The notes: generated from the sequence alone by a model not told the origin. A DNA stretch of 11,401 bases from CBDUBS01 sp965365445 (GCA_965365445.1 CBDUBS010000111.1:1-11401), one strand, 5' to 3'; counted from the stretch's first letter, positions 1 to 7,323 are shown. Program-made: numbers and translations.

Positions 1-297
1 CGCGACATTGTGACCGACGGAGAACGCGTACTGGGTGTGGATAACGGACATGAATGGCTCACGACGCGGACGGGCACCGGATGCGTGTCGACGGCCATTA
101 CCGCTGCGTTTGCGGCCGTCGAGCCGGATTATGTGAAAGCGTCCGCTTCCGCGCTGGCAGCTTACGGTGTGGCCGCCGAACTGGCCGCCGCCCGGGCAGA
201 AGGCCCCGCCAGCTTCGGCGTGGCCCTGTTCGACCAGTTATACCACCTCACGCCCGAACAGGTAGCCGAGGGAGCCCGGATCGTGGAGTTGACCTGA
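1..297 (+). CDS. thiM: Hydroxyethylthiazole kinase, C-terminal part (5' end outside window)
   Basis: The frame is open from the first base and ends at TGA 295-297, giving 98 residues of the C-terminal part of a ThiM-type kinase. This cytoplasmic enzyme phosphorylates 4-methyl-5-(2-hydroxyethyl)thiazole in thiamine salvage. The diagnostic stretch is TRTGTGC (residues 22-28 of the fragment): the glycine-rich anion-hole loop and the cysteine conserved in ThiM. After it come the helices typical of the family end, ALAAYGVAAELAA and GPASFGVALFDQLYHL, with the usual C-terminus. An ATG-like reading from base 10 is not the start: that codon is GTG, and the homologous frame continues upstream to the window edge. 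Other thiamine genes may lie to the left but are not visible. The family call is firm; only the extent is limited. Confidence 0.92.
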   Translation, partial: RDIVTDGERVLGVDNGHEWLTTRTGTGCVSTAITAAFAAVEPDYVKASASALAAYGVAAELAAARAEGPASFGVALFDQLYHLTPEQVAEGARIVELT

Positions 298-351
298 ACG
301 GGCTGCCGGGGCTCCCTGGAACAGGCTGGACCGAGGCGCTTTACGCCATGC

Positions 352-388
352 AACCGGGCGCCCTCGTGCCGGGTTCAAGCAGCGTTTT
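352..388 (+). terminator. Weak candidate terminator after thiM
   Basis: The 115-nt gap between thiM and the polymerase gene holds a small imperfect hairpin: AACCGG at 352-357 pairs with CCGGGTT at 369-375, with one bulged G. A short T-rich stretch (TTTTATT) starts at 385, about nine bases after the stem, which is too far for a good intrinsic terminator. No other element was recognised in the gap. The call rests on pairing by eye only. Confidence 0.2.
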
Positions 389-412
389 ATTCAAGGTTTC
401 CAGCCGCCCGTT

Positions 413-2797
413 ATGTCCGTCCCCCCGGAACGCACCGAGGAAGCAGTCTACTTGGAGTCCGCCGCCCTCTACGGCAGGGACCCCACGCCGCGGATAGTGG
501 ACGTACGCCTTCATGAAGCGTCTGCCGACGCCGACCAGGCGCTCGTGCGGGTGTATGAACGTAATGAAGCGTTCACGGAGGTCACCGAGCACACCGAGCC
601 GTTTTACCCCTTTTTTTTCCTATCCGACCTCGAATACCTGCGCGGCTCCCCACGGCAGCGGTATCGGGTCTCCTCCCTTCAGGGCGATGGGGCCTATCGC
701 TACCTGGTCGTTTTCGATGCCTTGCAGGACTACTGGGACGCTCTCCGCCGCATCGAGCGAAGTACCGGAGGGCGAGGACGCCGCTCCGAGGCCGTGTATG
801 TCGTTAACAGCCCGCCCCGGCAGTACCTCATACAGACCGGCCGGACGCTTTTCAAAGGCATGGCGTTCGAGCACCTTCATCGCCTCCAGCTGGATATCGA
901 GGTATACAGCGAGAGCGGCTTCCCCAACGCGGAACGCCCGGATGATGCCGTCATCCTGATCGCTCTTTCGGACAACCGGGAGTGGGTCCGGGTGCTGAAC
1001 GGGCAGGAAATGTCCGAGGCCGAAATGCTGGCGGAGCTCGTTCGCCTGATTCGGGAACGTGACCCGGACGTAATCGAAGGGCACAACATCTACGCGTTCG
1101 ACCTACCGTACCTGATGACGCGGTTCGCCCGGCACGGTATCTCGCCGGCGTTCGGGCGCGACGGATCGGCGCCACGCTCCTTTCCTTCGAGCATCCGCTT
1201 TGCCGAGCGCAGTGTGGACTTCCCGGCGTTCGAGATTCAGGGGCGGCACGTTATCGACACCTATTTTCTCGTGATGGCGTTCGACGTTGTCAAACGCAAT
1301 CTGCCGGGGTATAGCCTGAAGGCTGCCGCACGGTATTTCGGATTCGCTCCCAAAGGGCGAACGTATGTAGAAGGAGACGAAATTGCCCGGGTATGGCGGC
1401 AGGACCCCGAGCGCCTCATCGCCTACGCCCGGGATGACGTCATCGAAACGGAACGCCTGGCCCGGCGCCTCTCCAGGTCCACGTTTTACCTTACCCAGAT
1501 GGCGCCGATGCCGTACGGTCAGCTTGCCCGTACCGGCCCGGCGGCGAAGATCGAATCCTTGTTCATCCGGGAATACCTCCGGCGGCGGCATTCCATCCCC
1601 CGGAGCCAGTGGGGCAGCCAGGTGTACGGAGGCTATACGGATGTATTCATCACGGGTGTCGTGGGACCGGTCGTGTATGCCGACGTCGAAAGCCTGTACC
1701 CCTCGATCATGCTTCAGTACGATGTCAAACCTGCGAGCGACACGCTAAACCTGTTTCCCGATCTACTGCGCCGCCTGACCGACCTTCGCATCCGGACGAA
1801 ACACCAGATGCAGCAGGCTCCCTCGGCGGAGGAAATGGGTGAGCTCGATGCCCGGCAGTCGTCGTTCAAGATACTGATCAACGCATTCTACGGGAGCCTC
1901 GGGTTTACGCTGGCGGCGTTCAACGACTTCGCGGAGGCCGACCGGGTGGCCTCGATAGGCCAGGAGCTGGTCAGGCAGATTATTGGCTTTATTCAGGAAG
2001 CAGGGGGGCGCGTCGTCGAAGTGGATACGGACGGCGTGCTGTTCGTCCCACCCCCTGATTGCACGAGCGAGGAAACGGAACGAGCGCTCGTGCGCCGGAT
2101 CAGCAAGCAGATGCCCCCCGGCATCCGGGTAGGCTACGACGGGCGCTACCGGAAAATGCTGTCGTACAAGAAAAAGAATTATGCTCTCCTTACCTACGAC
2201 GGCAAACTGGTCTTCAAGGGTTCGTCGCTCGTGTCGCGTTCGAGCGAGCGCTTCGGTCGGCAATTCGTCCGCGAAGCCATCCGGCTGTTGCTCAATGAAG
2301 ACATACGAGGGTTGCACGATCTGTATATAACAACGCGCGATCTTATCATGAACCACGGGTGGGACAGCGCCGATGCCTTTTCCAAAACGGAAACACTCAA
2401 AAACAGCGTGGACGAGTACCTGGCCGACGTTGCTGCCGGCAAGCGGACCCGAGCCGCTTCATACGAGCTGGCCATGAGCCATTCCGTGGAAACAGGCCGG
2501 CCGGTCCGAAAAGGGGACCGCATTGCCTACTACGTCACCGGCGCCGCTCCGAACGTAGTCACCTTCGAGAACTGCCGCCTCGCGGACGAATGGAACCCTT
2601 CGCGACCCGACGAAAATACCTCGTATTATCTTCGCCGTCTCGATGAGTTTGCCGCCAAATTTCAGTCGTTCTTCAGCGATTCCCATTTCAGGCTTATTTT
2701 TTCTCCGGAAGACCTGTTCGGCTTCTCGCCGGAAGGTATCACCCTCGTCACCTGGGAAAGCCGACCGGATTCGGAGGCCGACCCGGTCCCGTTTTAA
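413..2797 (+). CDS. polB: Family B DNA polymerase with 3'-5' proofreading exonuclease
   Basis: This is a 794-residue DNA-dependent DNA polymerase, close in length to bacterial Pol II. The exonuclease domain (about 155-360) has all three motifs: Exo I DIE (D161, E163), Exo II HNIYAFD (N225, D230) and Exo III YARDD (Y338, D342). The linker motif YGGY is at 405-408. The polymerase domain has motif A DVESLYPSI (D424), motif B KILINAFYG (K486, N490, Y493), motif C VDTDG (D538, D540) and a downstream KKKNY (586-590) that contacts the primer-template. No catalytic residue is missing, so it should be active in both directions. The start is the first ATG in frame; no clear Shine-Dalgarno sequence precedes it. 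The M28 gene begins 25 nt after the stop, so the two may be cotranscribed, without obvious functional link. The likely role is repair or translesion synthesis; a replicative role cannot be excluded. The symbol follows E. coli Pol II, but orthology is not proven. Confidence 0.95.
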   Translation: MSVPPERTEEAVYLESAALYGRDPTPRIVDVRLHEASADADQALVRVYERNEAFTEVTEHTEPFYPFFFLSDLEYLRGSPRQRYRVSSLQGDGAYRYLVVFDALQDYWDALRRIERSTGGRGRRSEAVYVVNSPPRQYLIQTGRTLFKGMAFEHLHRLQLDIEVYSESGFPNAERPDDAVILIALSDNREWVRVLNGQEMSEAEMLAELVRLIRERDPDVIEGHNIYAFDLPYLMTRFARHGISPAFGRDGSAPRSFPSSIRFAERSVDFPAFEIQGRHVIDTYFLVMAFDVVKRNLPGYSLKAAARYFGFAPKGRTYVEGDEIARVWRQDPERLIAYARDDVIETERLARRLSRSTFYLTQMAPMPYGQLARTGPAAKIESLFIREYLRRRHSIPRSQWGSQVYGGYTDVFITGVVGPVVYADVESLYPSIMLQYDVKPASDTLNLFPDLLRRLTDLRIRTKHQMQQAPSAEEMGELDARQSSFKILINAFYGSLGFTLAAFNDFAEADRVASIGQELVRQIIGFIQEAGGRVVEVDTDGVLFVPPPDCTSEETERALVRRISKQMPPGIRVGYDGRYRKMLSYKKKNYALLTYDGKLVFKGSSLVSRSSERFGRQFVREAIRLLLNEDIRGLHDLYITTRDLIMNHGWDSADAFSKTETLKNSVDEYLADVAAGKRTRAASYELAMSHSVETGRPVRKGDRIAYYVTGAAPNVVTFENCRLADEWNPSRPDENTSYYLRRLDEFAAKFQSFFSDSHFRLIFSPEDLFGFSPEGITLVTWESRPDSEADPVPF

Positions 2798-2822
2798 CCG
2801 TCCGTTCCGTTTTGACTTGCAC

Positions 2823-4214
2823 ATGGTTCGTTCCTGGTTATTCAATTGTATGCTGCTCGGAGCGGCTACCCTCCCCCTGTTTACCGCCGCGAGCCAGCCG
2901 GTAGCCGCGGATTATCGAGAAACCGCAGATCGCATCATCCGCGCCGCGCAGGCCGACAGCTTCGGCTACGAGCGCCTGGCGCACCTCACGGATACCTTCG
3001 GACCGCGTTTGAGCGGAAGCGACAACCTCGAACGGGCCGTTGCATGGATCGTACAGGAGATGCAATCCGACGGGTTGGATGCCGTAAGAACGGAACCGGT
3101 CATGGTCCCCTACTGGCATCGCGGCGAGGAGCGGCTGACGATGCTCGAACCCCGCCCCCATACCATGCCCCTCCTCGGACTGGGCGGAAGCATCGGTACG
3201 GAAGCGGGCGGCGTGGAAGCGGAGGTGCTGGTCGTCCGCTCGTTCGAGGAGCTGGAGCAGCGAAGCGCCGAGGCGGCCGGCAAAATCGTCGTGTACAACG
3301 TTCCGTTTACGGGCTACGGCGAAACCGTACAGTACCGCACGACGGGAGCGATTCGCGCCGCACGGGCCGGGGCCGTGGCCGCGCTGGTTCGGTCGGTAAC
3401 CCCGCTGGTGATGCCGCTTCCCCACACCGGGATGATGCGCTACGATACCGATACCAGAAAAATACCTGCCGCCGCCATCACCGTCGAAGACGCCCTGATG
3501 CTTCAACGGATGCAGGACCGGGGACAAACGGCTCGGCTCCGACTGGAAATGCAAGCGGAAAACCGGCCGGATGTGCTTTCCAGCAACATCGTTGCGGAAC
3601 TGAAAGGATCGGAACGCCCTGATGAGGTCGTCGTAATGGGCGGCCACATCGATTCGTGGGATGTGGGCACGGGCGCCATGGACGATGCCGGTGGATGCGT
3701 GGTGTCGTGGGAGGCCGTCCGCCTGCTCAAGCGGCTCGGTCTACGGCCCCGCCGGACGGTCCGCGTGGTCCTGTGGGCCAACGAGGAAAACGGCCTCCGG
3801 GGAGCTGCCGCCTACCGCGACGCCCACCGGGACGACCTGGACAACCATGTGCTCGCCATTGAAACCGACGGCGGTGTAGCGAAACCACTCGGGTTCGGTT
3901 TCAGCGGCACGGAGGAGGCGCTCGCCCTGATCCGCGAGATCGGAAGCCTGCTGGATTCCATCGGGGCGGGACGGATTACCAATGGCGGGGGCGGCGCCGA
4001 CATCGGGCCGATCATGCGCCACGGCGTGCCCGGCATGGGCCTGCAGGTGGACGGCACGAAGTACTTCTGGTATCATCACTCCGCCGCCGACACCGTGGAC
4101 AAAATCGACCCACACGCATTCAACCTCAACGTTGCCGCTATGGCCGTCATGGCGTACGTTGCAGCCGATATGCCGCAACGCCTCCCGCGGACGTACGTCG
4201 AGCCGACGCAATAA
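2823..4214 (+). CDS. Secreted M28 zinc peptidase, carboxypeptidase Q-like
   Basis: This 463-residue protein resembles carboxypeptidase Q (plasma glutamate carboxypeptidase) of peptidase family M28, a two-zinc exopeptidase acting on small peptides outside the cytoplasm. Residues 1-29 form a signal peptide: basic start, hydrophobic core, and a VAA|D cleavage site. A protease-associated-like insertion occupies about 90-240. The metal site is intact: H275 in GGHIDSWD, D287 in GAMDDAGG, catalytic E321 with E322 in NEENG, D349 in ETDGG, and a histidine in YHHSAADT (418-419). The frame is open back to 2643 inside the polymerase gene, but ATG 2823 is chosen because it gives the signal peptide and avoids a 155-nt overlap. 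It faces the DUF4832 gene convergently, 81 nt away. Its last 183 bases before the final codon recur downstream as an orphan copy at 6111-6293. Natural substrate unknown. Confidence 0.93.
   Translation: MVRSWLFNCMLLGAATLPLFTAASQPVAADYRETADRIIRAAQADSFGYERLAHLTDTFGPRLSGSDNLERAVAWIVQEMQSDGLDAVRTEPVMVPYWHRGEERLTMLEPRPHTMPLLGLGGSIGTEAGGVEAEVLVVRSFEELEQRSAEAAGKIVVYNVPFTGYGETVQYRTTGAIRAARAGAVAALVRSVTPLVMPLPHTGMMRYDTDTRKIPAAAITVEDALMLQRMQDRGQTARLRLEMQAENRPDVLSSNIVAELKGSERPDEVVVMGGHIDSWDVGTGAMDDAGGCVVSWEAVRLLKRLGLRPRRTVRVVLWANEENGLRGAAAYRDAHRDDLDNHVLAIETDGGVAKPLGFGFSGTEEALALIREIGSLLDSIGAGRITNGGGGADIGPIMRHGVPGMGLQVDGTKYFWYHHSAADTVDKIDPHAFNLNVAAMAVMAYVAADMPQRLPRTYVEPTQ
4026..4208 (+). repeat. Direct repeat, copy 1 (3' end of the M28 gene)
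   Basis: These 183 bases, coding residues 402-462 of the M28 peptidase, recur in the same orientation at 6111-6293, exactly 2,085 bases away. Comparison by eye gives 11 substitutions and no gaps, about 94% identity, including an unbroken identical run of 57 bases (4126-4182). This copy is in the intact gene and keeps the zinc-ligand histidine region. The minus-strand DUF4832 gene lies wholly between the copies. Confidence 0.95.
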
Positions 4215-4295
4215 CCCCCGTTCTCCTCATTTCCGGGATAGCGGAACACCGGGCCTGTCCGACGGCCGTAGTGCGATCCGGCTACACTCACCCCG

Positions 4296-5846
4296 TTACT
4301 CCAGATACGGTACATCCTCCGGCATAGGAGGCAGTCCCTGCCGCTCCAGAACCCGAACCTGCCCGATGCGGTAGCGCCGCAGGCCGTCGTTATCGTTGAG
4401 GGGCAACGCAATCGTCGGGGTGCCATCCCGTTTACCTACAGAGACAAACAGATCGTAATTACCCGGTGAAGCCGTCAACGAAAACCACCGATCCCGATCG
4501 ACGAATGCCCGCGCCAGCGTAAAGCCGGATCGCAAGGAACGGATCTCCGCCTCTCCGGGCGGGGCAACATGCAGGGTGCGCATATCGAGCGATTCGTCCA
4601 CATGCACCGAAACCAGACCGCCCCGCTCGTCCTTGATCGTCAGGGCCATGAACCCGCCGGGGTAGCAGGGGGCTACTCCTGCATTGGCCCACCGGGTACA
4701 CACCTCGAACGGCTCGCCCAGGCGTATCTCCTTCGGCCAGGCTGCCTCCTGCAACTGCAATCGATAACCCAACCGCCTATTAATGACCTCAATGATGTCG
4801 CGGTTCGGCTCCAGCAGCTCTCTCGGCCACCAGTGGATCGACATGTAAGAGGCGTGATAGTCCTCTACGGCCTTCAGCCATAAATCCTTATGCCATGCCC
4901 CCCGCTGCACGGATGTACCGTAGTGCTCATGTTCAAGGATGACCGGGTAGTGCGGCCAGAACAACCCGGCCAGGTCGGCATGAAACCAGGATTTCGGGGG
5001 CGCCTGTACGAGGATGCTGTCGTCTCGCAGGGTTACTCCTTTCGATAAGGCATAATCCGTAATCGGAAAATGCACGCCCGGCGCATCATGGCCGGCATAG
5101 TCATCGCTGATGCAGAGGAGGGTGTTCGGAAAATACTTCAGGTGCAGATCGATGTGCCGAACCTGGGTATCGTAGCTTACATCCACCCCGGAGCTAAACA
5201 CCGTATGTCCCTCTCCCCACACCCCTATCGAACCGACGTCCACGAACGCGACGTTACGGTTGGCGTCGTACCTCCTGCCGAGTGCGGCAACGAGACCCTC
5301 GAGTTTCTCCAGGAACACCGGGTCGTCGTATGCCGGCTCCCAGTAGATGCCGTCTGGCTGGATTCCCCTGCGCGGCGTAAAATCATAGCCACGCGCCCCT
5401 GCCCGGCGCACCCATTCGGGCGTGGCGTATTGCATCCAGCTTTCTGTTGCCGTAACGCAAAGGGCGATGCGCTTCCCCTTGTCGATCCATCGTTGAGCCG
5501 GTGTGTCGATGAGCGACCAGTCGAATCGACCCTCCTGCGGTTCCAGAAAGGCCCACGGCACCCGCAGATACACGGTGGATAGGCCCGGAAAGTCGTCAAG
5601 GGTATCCGAAGGGGCCAGCCTCGATCCGTACTTCGTAGGGATGTCCGAATAGAAATGCATCGTCCAGCCCATATCCGGATTGACCAGCGCCTCCCCGGAA
5701 TCGCCGGGCCGGACCGTCCAGTAATCCTCCTCATGTCCTACCGGATACACCCTGTCGTTCGATTCGCTCCGCACTTCGAGCCGGGTTGAAAAGGCAGCGG
5801 AGGCTATTCCGCCGCTTACCGAGTGGATAAAGCGTCGTCGGTTCAT
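4296..5846 (-). CDS. Tat-exported DUF4832 protein, probable glycoside hydrolase-like enzyme
   Basis: The 516-residue product begins with a twin-arginine signal, NRRRFIHSV (2-10), then a short apolar stretch, suggesting export of a folded protein. Residues about 50-350 look like a TIM-barrel of the glycosidase type: NPDMGWTMHFY (56-66), YLRVPWAFLEPQEGRFDW (93-110; typical of barrel strand 2 in GH42/GH5-like proteins), SIGVWGEGH (206-214) and VILEHEHYG (302-310). E212 and E305 or E307 sit where a retaining glycosidase would carry its acid/base and nucleophile; this is inference from motif order. Residues about 370-505 form the beta-rich DUF4832-type C-terminal domain, with the common ending RRYRIGQVRV. 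The family has, to my knowledge, no firmly assigned reaction. The gene is convergent to the M28 peptidase and divergent from the nucleoside hydrolase, apparently a single transcription unit. It lies between direct repeats, so it may be a later arrival. Confidence 0.85.
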   Translation of the reverse strand: MNRRRFIHSVSGGIASAAFSTRLEVRSESNDRVYPVGHEEDYWTVRPGDSGEALVNPDMGWTMHFYSDIPTKYGSRLAPSDTLDDFPGLSTVYLRVPWAFLEPQEGRFDWSLIDTPAQRWIDKGKRIALCVTATESWMQYATPEWVRRAGARGYDFTPRRGIQPDGIYWEPAYDDPVFLEKLEGLVAALGRRYDANRNVAFVDVGSIGVWGEGHTVFSSGVDVSYDTQVRHIDLHLKYFPNTLLCISDDYAGHDAPGVHFPITDYALSKGVTLRDDSILVQAPPKSWFHADLAGLFWPHYPVILEHEHYGTSVQRGAWHKDLWLKAVEDYHASYMSIHWWPRELLEPNRDIIEVINRRLGYRLQLQEAAWPKEIRLGEPFEVCTRWANAGVAPCYPGGFMALTIKDERGGLVSVHVDESLDMRTLHVAPPGEAEIRSLRSGFTLARAFVDRDRWFSLTASPGNYDLFVSVGKRDGTPTIALPLNDNDGLRRYRIGQVRVLERQGLPPMPEDVPYLE

Positions 5847-6110
5847 GGGCTACGCATGGACTGAATCGGGAAAAGAGCAGCCGGGCGCCGGGTATACGAA
5901 TGGTACGAACTATTCGTTAGCCGTCAGCGGTGCAGGCATCCGGTCACGGCTACAGACGACGGATCGACCTGGGCCCCGGCATACAAAGCAGGGTTTCGGG
6001 ATATTCTCCATCTTCCCACCCGTACCGATCGACTGCCGCCACACCCGGTATAATGTACACTATATCGAGGGGATTATTTGCTCGTTCCATATGCTCATCC
6101 TCGGCAAGTA
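5847..6110. other. Intergenic region upstream of the DUF4832 gene
   Basis: These 264 bases must hold the promoter of the minus-strand DUF4832 gene; none could be fixed with confidence. Three ACGAA boxes cluster at 5896-5917: ACGAA at 5896-5900 and 5905-5909, and its complement TTCGT at 5913-5917. The last two form a perfect 5-bp inverted repeat around CTA, an operator-like arrangement. A TATAAT sits at 6049-6054 on the plus strand, but no matching -35 box was found. A minus-strand frame of 46 codons (6090-5950, ATG start, TAG stop) reads like protein but matches nothing I recognise. The 3' border is the abrupt start of the M28 fragment at 6111. Confidence 0.4.
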
Positions 6111-6293
6111 GTGCCCGGCACGGGCTTACAGGTGAACGGCACGAAGTACTTCCGGCATCATCACTCCGCCGCCGACACGGTGGACAAAATCGACCCGCAC
6201 GCATTCAACTTCAACGTTGCCGCTATGGCCGTCATGGCGTACGTTGCAGCCGATATGCCGCAACGCCACCCGCGGACGTATGTCGAGCCGACG
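6111..6293 (+). pseudogene. Orphan 3' fragment of an M28 peptidase gene (direct repeat, copy 2)
   Basis: These bases match 4026-4208 of the intact M28 gene with 11 substitutions and no indels, so they encode the same 61-residue C-terminal stretch (LQVNGTKYF, HHSAADTVDKIDP, AADMPQR, RTYVEP). The rest of the peptidase, including four of the five metal-site elements, is absent, and no start codon or signal peptide fits. Six of the ten changed codons are nonsynonymous (M to T, D to N, W to R, Y to H, L to F, L to H), including the W and Y just before the zinc-ligand histidines, which suggests loss of selection. At the end the stop is displaced: GAA is followed by GTGA instead of TAA, so the frame runs on into unrelated sequence. 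It is best read as the remnant of a tandem duplicate or rearrangement. Confidence 0.9.
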
Positions 6294-6360
6294 GAAGTGA
6301 GTGCGTGGGGTTTTGCCGCATCCATCACCAATTGCACACGCATCCAGTCTCCGACCTCCC

Positions 6361-7323
6361 ATGCACCTGCTTTCGCTGATTCTCGCCCTGTTCCTGGCCC
6401 TTCCCGACTCCACACCGGTAGCTGTTCTGTTCGACACCGATATGGACACGGACTGTGACGATGTGGGCGCGCTGGCTATGCTTCATGCTCTGGCCGACCG
6501 GGGAGAGGTTCACATCCTCGGCACCATGGTTTCCTCGCACTACCCGTTTTCGGTCCCGGCGGTGGATGTCATCAACACGTACTACGGCCGTCCGGATCTG
6601 CCGATCGGAGCGCCCAAAGCTCCCGGCGCCACGCTCAATCGGACATACCGGTATGCCAGAGAGCTTTCGCAGGAGTTTCCGCACGACCTCCGTTCCAACG
6701 ATGCCGCCGAGGACGCAGTAACCCTGTACCGCAGGATCCTGGCCGGGCAGCCCGACTCGAGCGTCGTGCTCGTGACGGTGGGTTACCTGACGAATGTGCG
6801 ATATCTACTGGAATCCGACGCTGATTCGTTGAGTCCGCTCACCGGGATGGAACTGGCCGCCCGCAAGGTCAGGCAGCTGGTGGTAATGGGCGGCCGCTAC
6901 CCCGAGCATCTGGACCCCGGGGTGTTCGGAAACTTCAAACCCGACCCGGAATCTGCGGTGATCGTCGCGCAACACTGGCCGGGGGTGATCGTGTTTTCCG
7001 GGGAGGGAGAAACGATCCTGACCGGATCCACGCTGGCCCAGACCCCGCCGAGCAATCCGGTACGACGGGCGTATGAACTGTATCTGGGCGATTTATCCAA
7101 AGAGCGGCCGAGCTGGGATCAGTCGGCGTTGCTCTATGCCGTTCGCGGGGCGGAGCCGTTCTGGGAGGAAATTACCCGTGGCTACAATCGCATTTTCGAC
7201 AATGGCACCAACCAGTGGCGGGACGCTCCGGATTCGCCACATGTTTTAATCCGGCTGAAAGTCGATCCGGCGGAACCTGAGGCCGTAATCGAAAGCCTGA
7301 TGACGCAGCCTCCGATGCGATAG
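6361..7323 (+). CDS. Secreted inosine-uridine preferring nucleoside hydrolase family protein
   Basis: This 320-residue protein belongs to the nucleoside N-ribohydrolase family, which splits nucleosides into base and ribose with a bound calcium ion. The N-terminal calcium site is DTDMDTDCDDVGAL (25-38), the variant with the longer D-x5-DD spacing common in Bacteroidetes proteins, where residue 29 is usually glycine. Further family segments are VTVGYLTNVRYLL (138-150), QLVVMGG (172-178) and SWDQSALLYAV (251-261), whose D253 corresponds to the C-terminal calcium/ribose aspartate. ATG 6361 is chosen because it gives a hydrophobic signal (MHLLSLILALFLALP) directly before the first core strand; the frame also opens at GTG 6301, which would add 20 unlikely residues. 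Secretion suggests scavenging of external nucleosides. It follows the M28 fragment by 67 nt and appears to be a single-gene unit. Substrate preference cannot be read from sequence. Confidence 0.9.
   Translation: MHLLSLILALFLALPDSTPVAVLFDTDMDTDCDDVGALAMLHALADRGEVHILGTMVSSHYPFSVPAVDVINTYYGRPDLPIGAPKAPGATLNRTYRYARELSQEFPHDLRSNDAAEDAVTLYRRILAGQPDSSVVLVTVGYLTNVRYLLESDADSLSPLTGMELAARKVRQLVVMGGRYPEHLDPGVFGNFKPDPESAVIVAQHWPGVIVFSGEGETILTGSTLAQTPPSNPVRRAYELYLGDLSKERPSWDQSALLYAVRGAEPFWEEITRGYNRIFDNGTNQWRDAPDSPHVLIRLKVDPAEPEAVIESLMTQPPMR

Noticed and set aside
611..618. T8 homopolymer in the polymerase gene as a slippage or frameshift site
   Set aside because: It encodes an FFF segment in a normal aromatic-rich N-terminal region and the frame stays intact; nothing suggests programmed slippage.
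1763..2356. Long minus-strand ORF (197 codons) opposite the polymerase
   Set aside because: It is an antisense shadow of the polymerase palm domain; the plus-strand frame has all catalytic motifs and the shadow has no recognisable domain.
2643..2822. N-terminal extension of the M28 peptidase overlapping the polymerase gene
   Set aside because: The added 60 residues are basic out-of-frame polymerase sequence and would bury the signal peptide that begins at 2823.
2838..3647. Long minus-strand ORF (269 codons) opposite the M28 peptidase
   Set aside because: Rich in His, Arg and Gly as expected for an antisense frame in GC-rich DNA; the plus strand holds a clear zinc peptidase.
4231..4246. TTCCG-ggatag-CGGAA hairpin between the convergent M28 and DUF4832 genes as bidirectional terminator
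   Set aside because: The stem is only 5 bp with no T-tract on either strand, so support is too weak.
6049..6054. Perfect TATAAT as a sigma-70 promoter for the nucleoside hydrolase
   Set aside because: No -35 box at suitable spacing, and the likely lineage uses a different promoter consensus; a chance match is likely.
4215..6110. Insertion sequence or transposon carrying the DUF4832 gene
   Set aside because: No transposase, terminal inverted repeats or short target duplication were seen; the flanking repeats are pieces of the M28 gene itself.
6301..6360. GTG 6301 as start of the nucleoside hydrolase
   Set aside because: It adds 20 proline- and histidine-rich residues before a clear signal peptide; ATG 6361 explains the N-terminus better.
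6078..6458. A 126-residue plus-strand ORF carrying the M28-like fragment
   Set aside because: Only 6111-6293 resembles a protein; the rest is intergenic sequence and an out-of-frame overlap with the nucleoside hydrolase. Treated as a pseudogene fragment.
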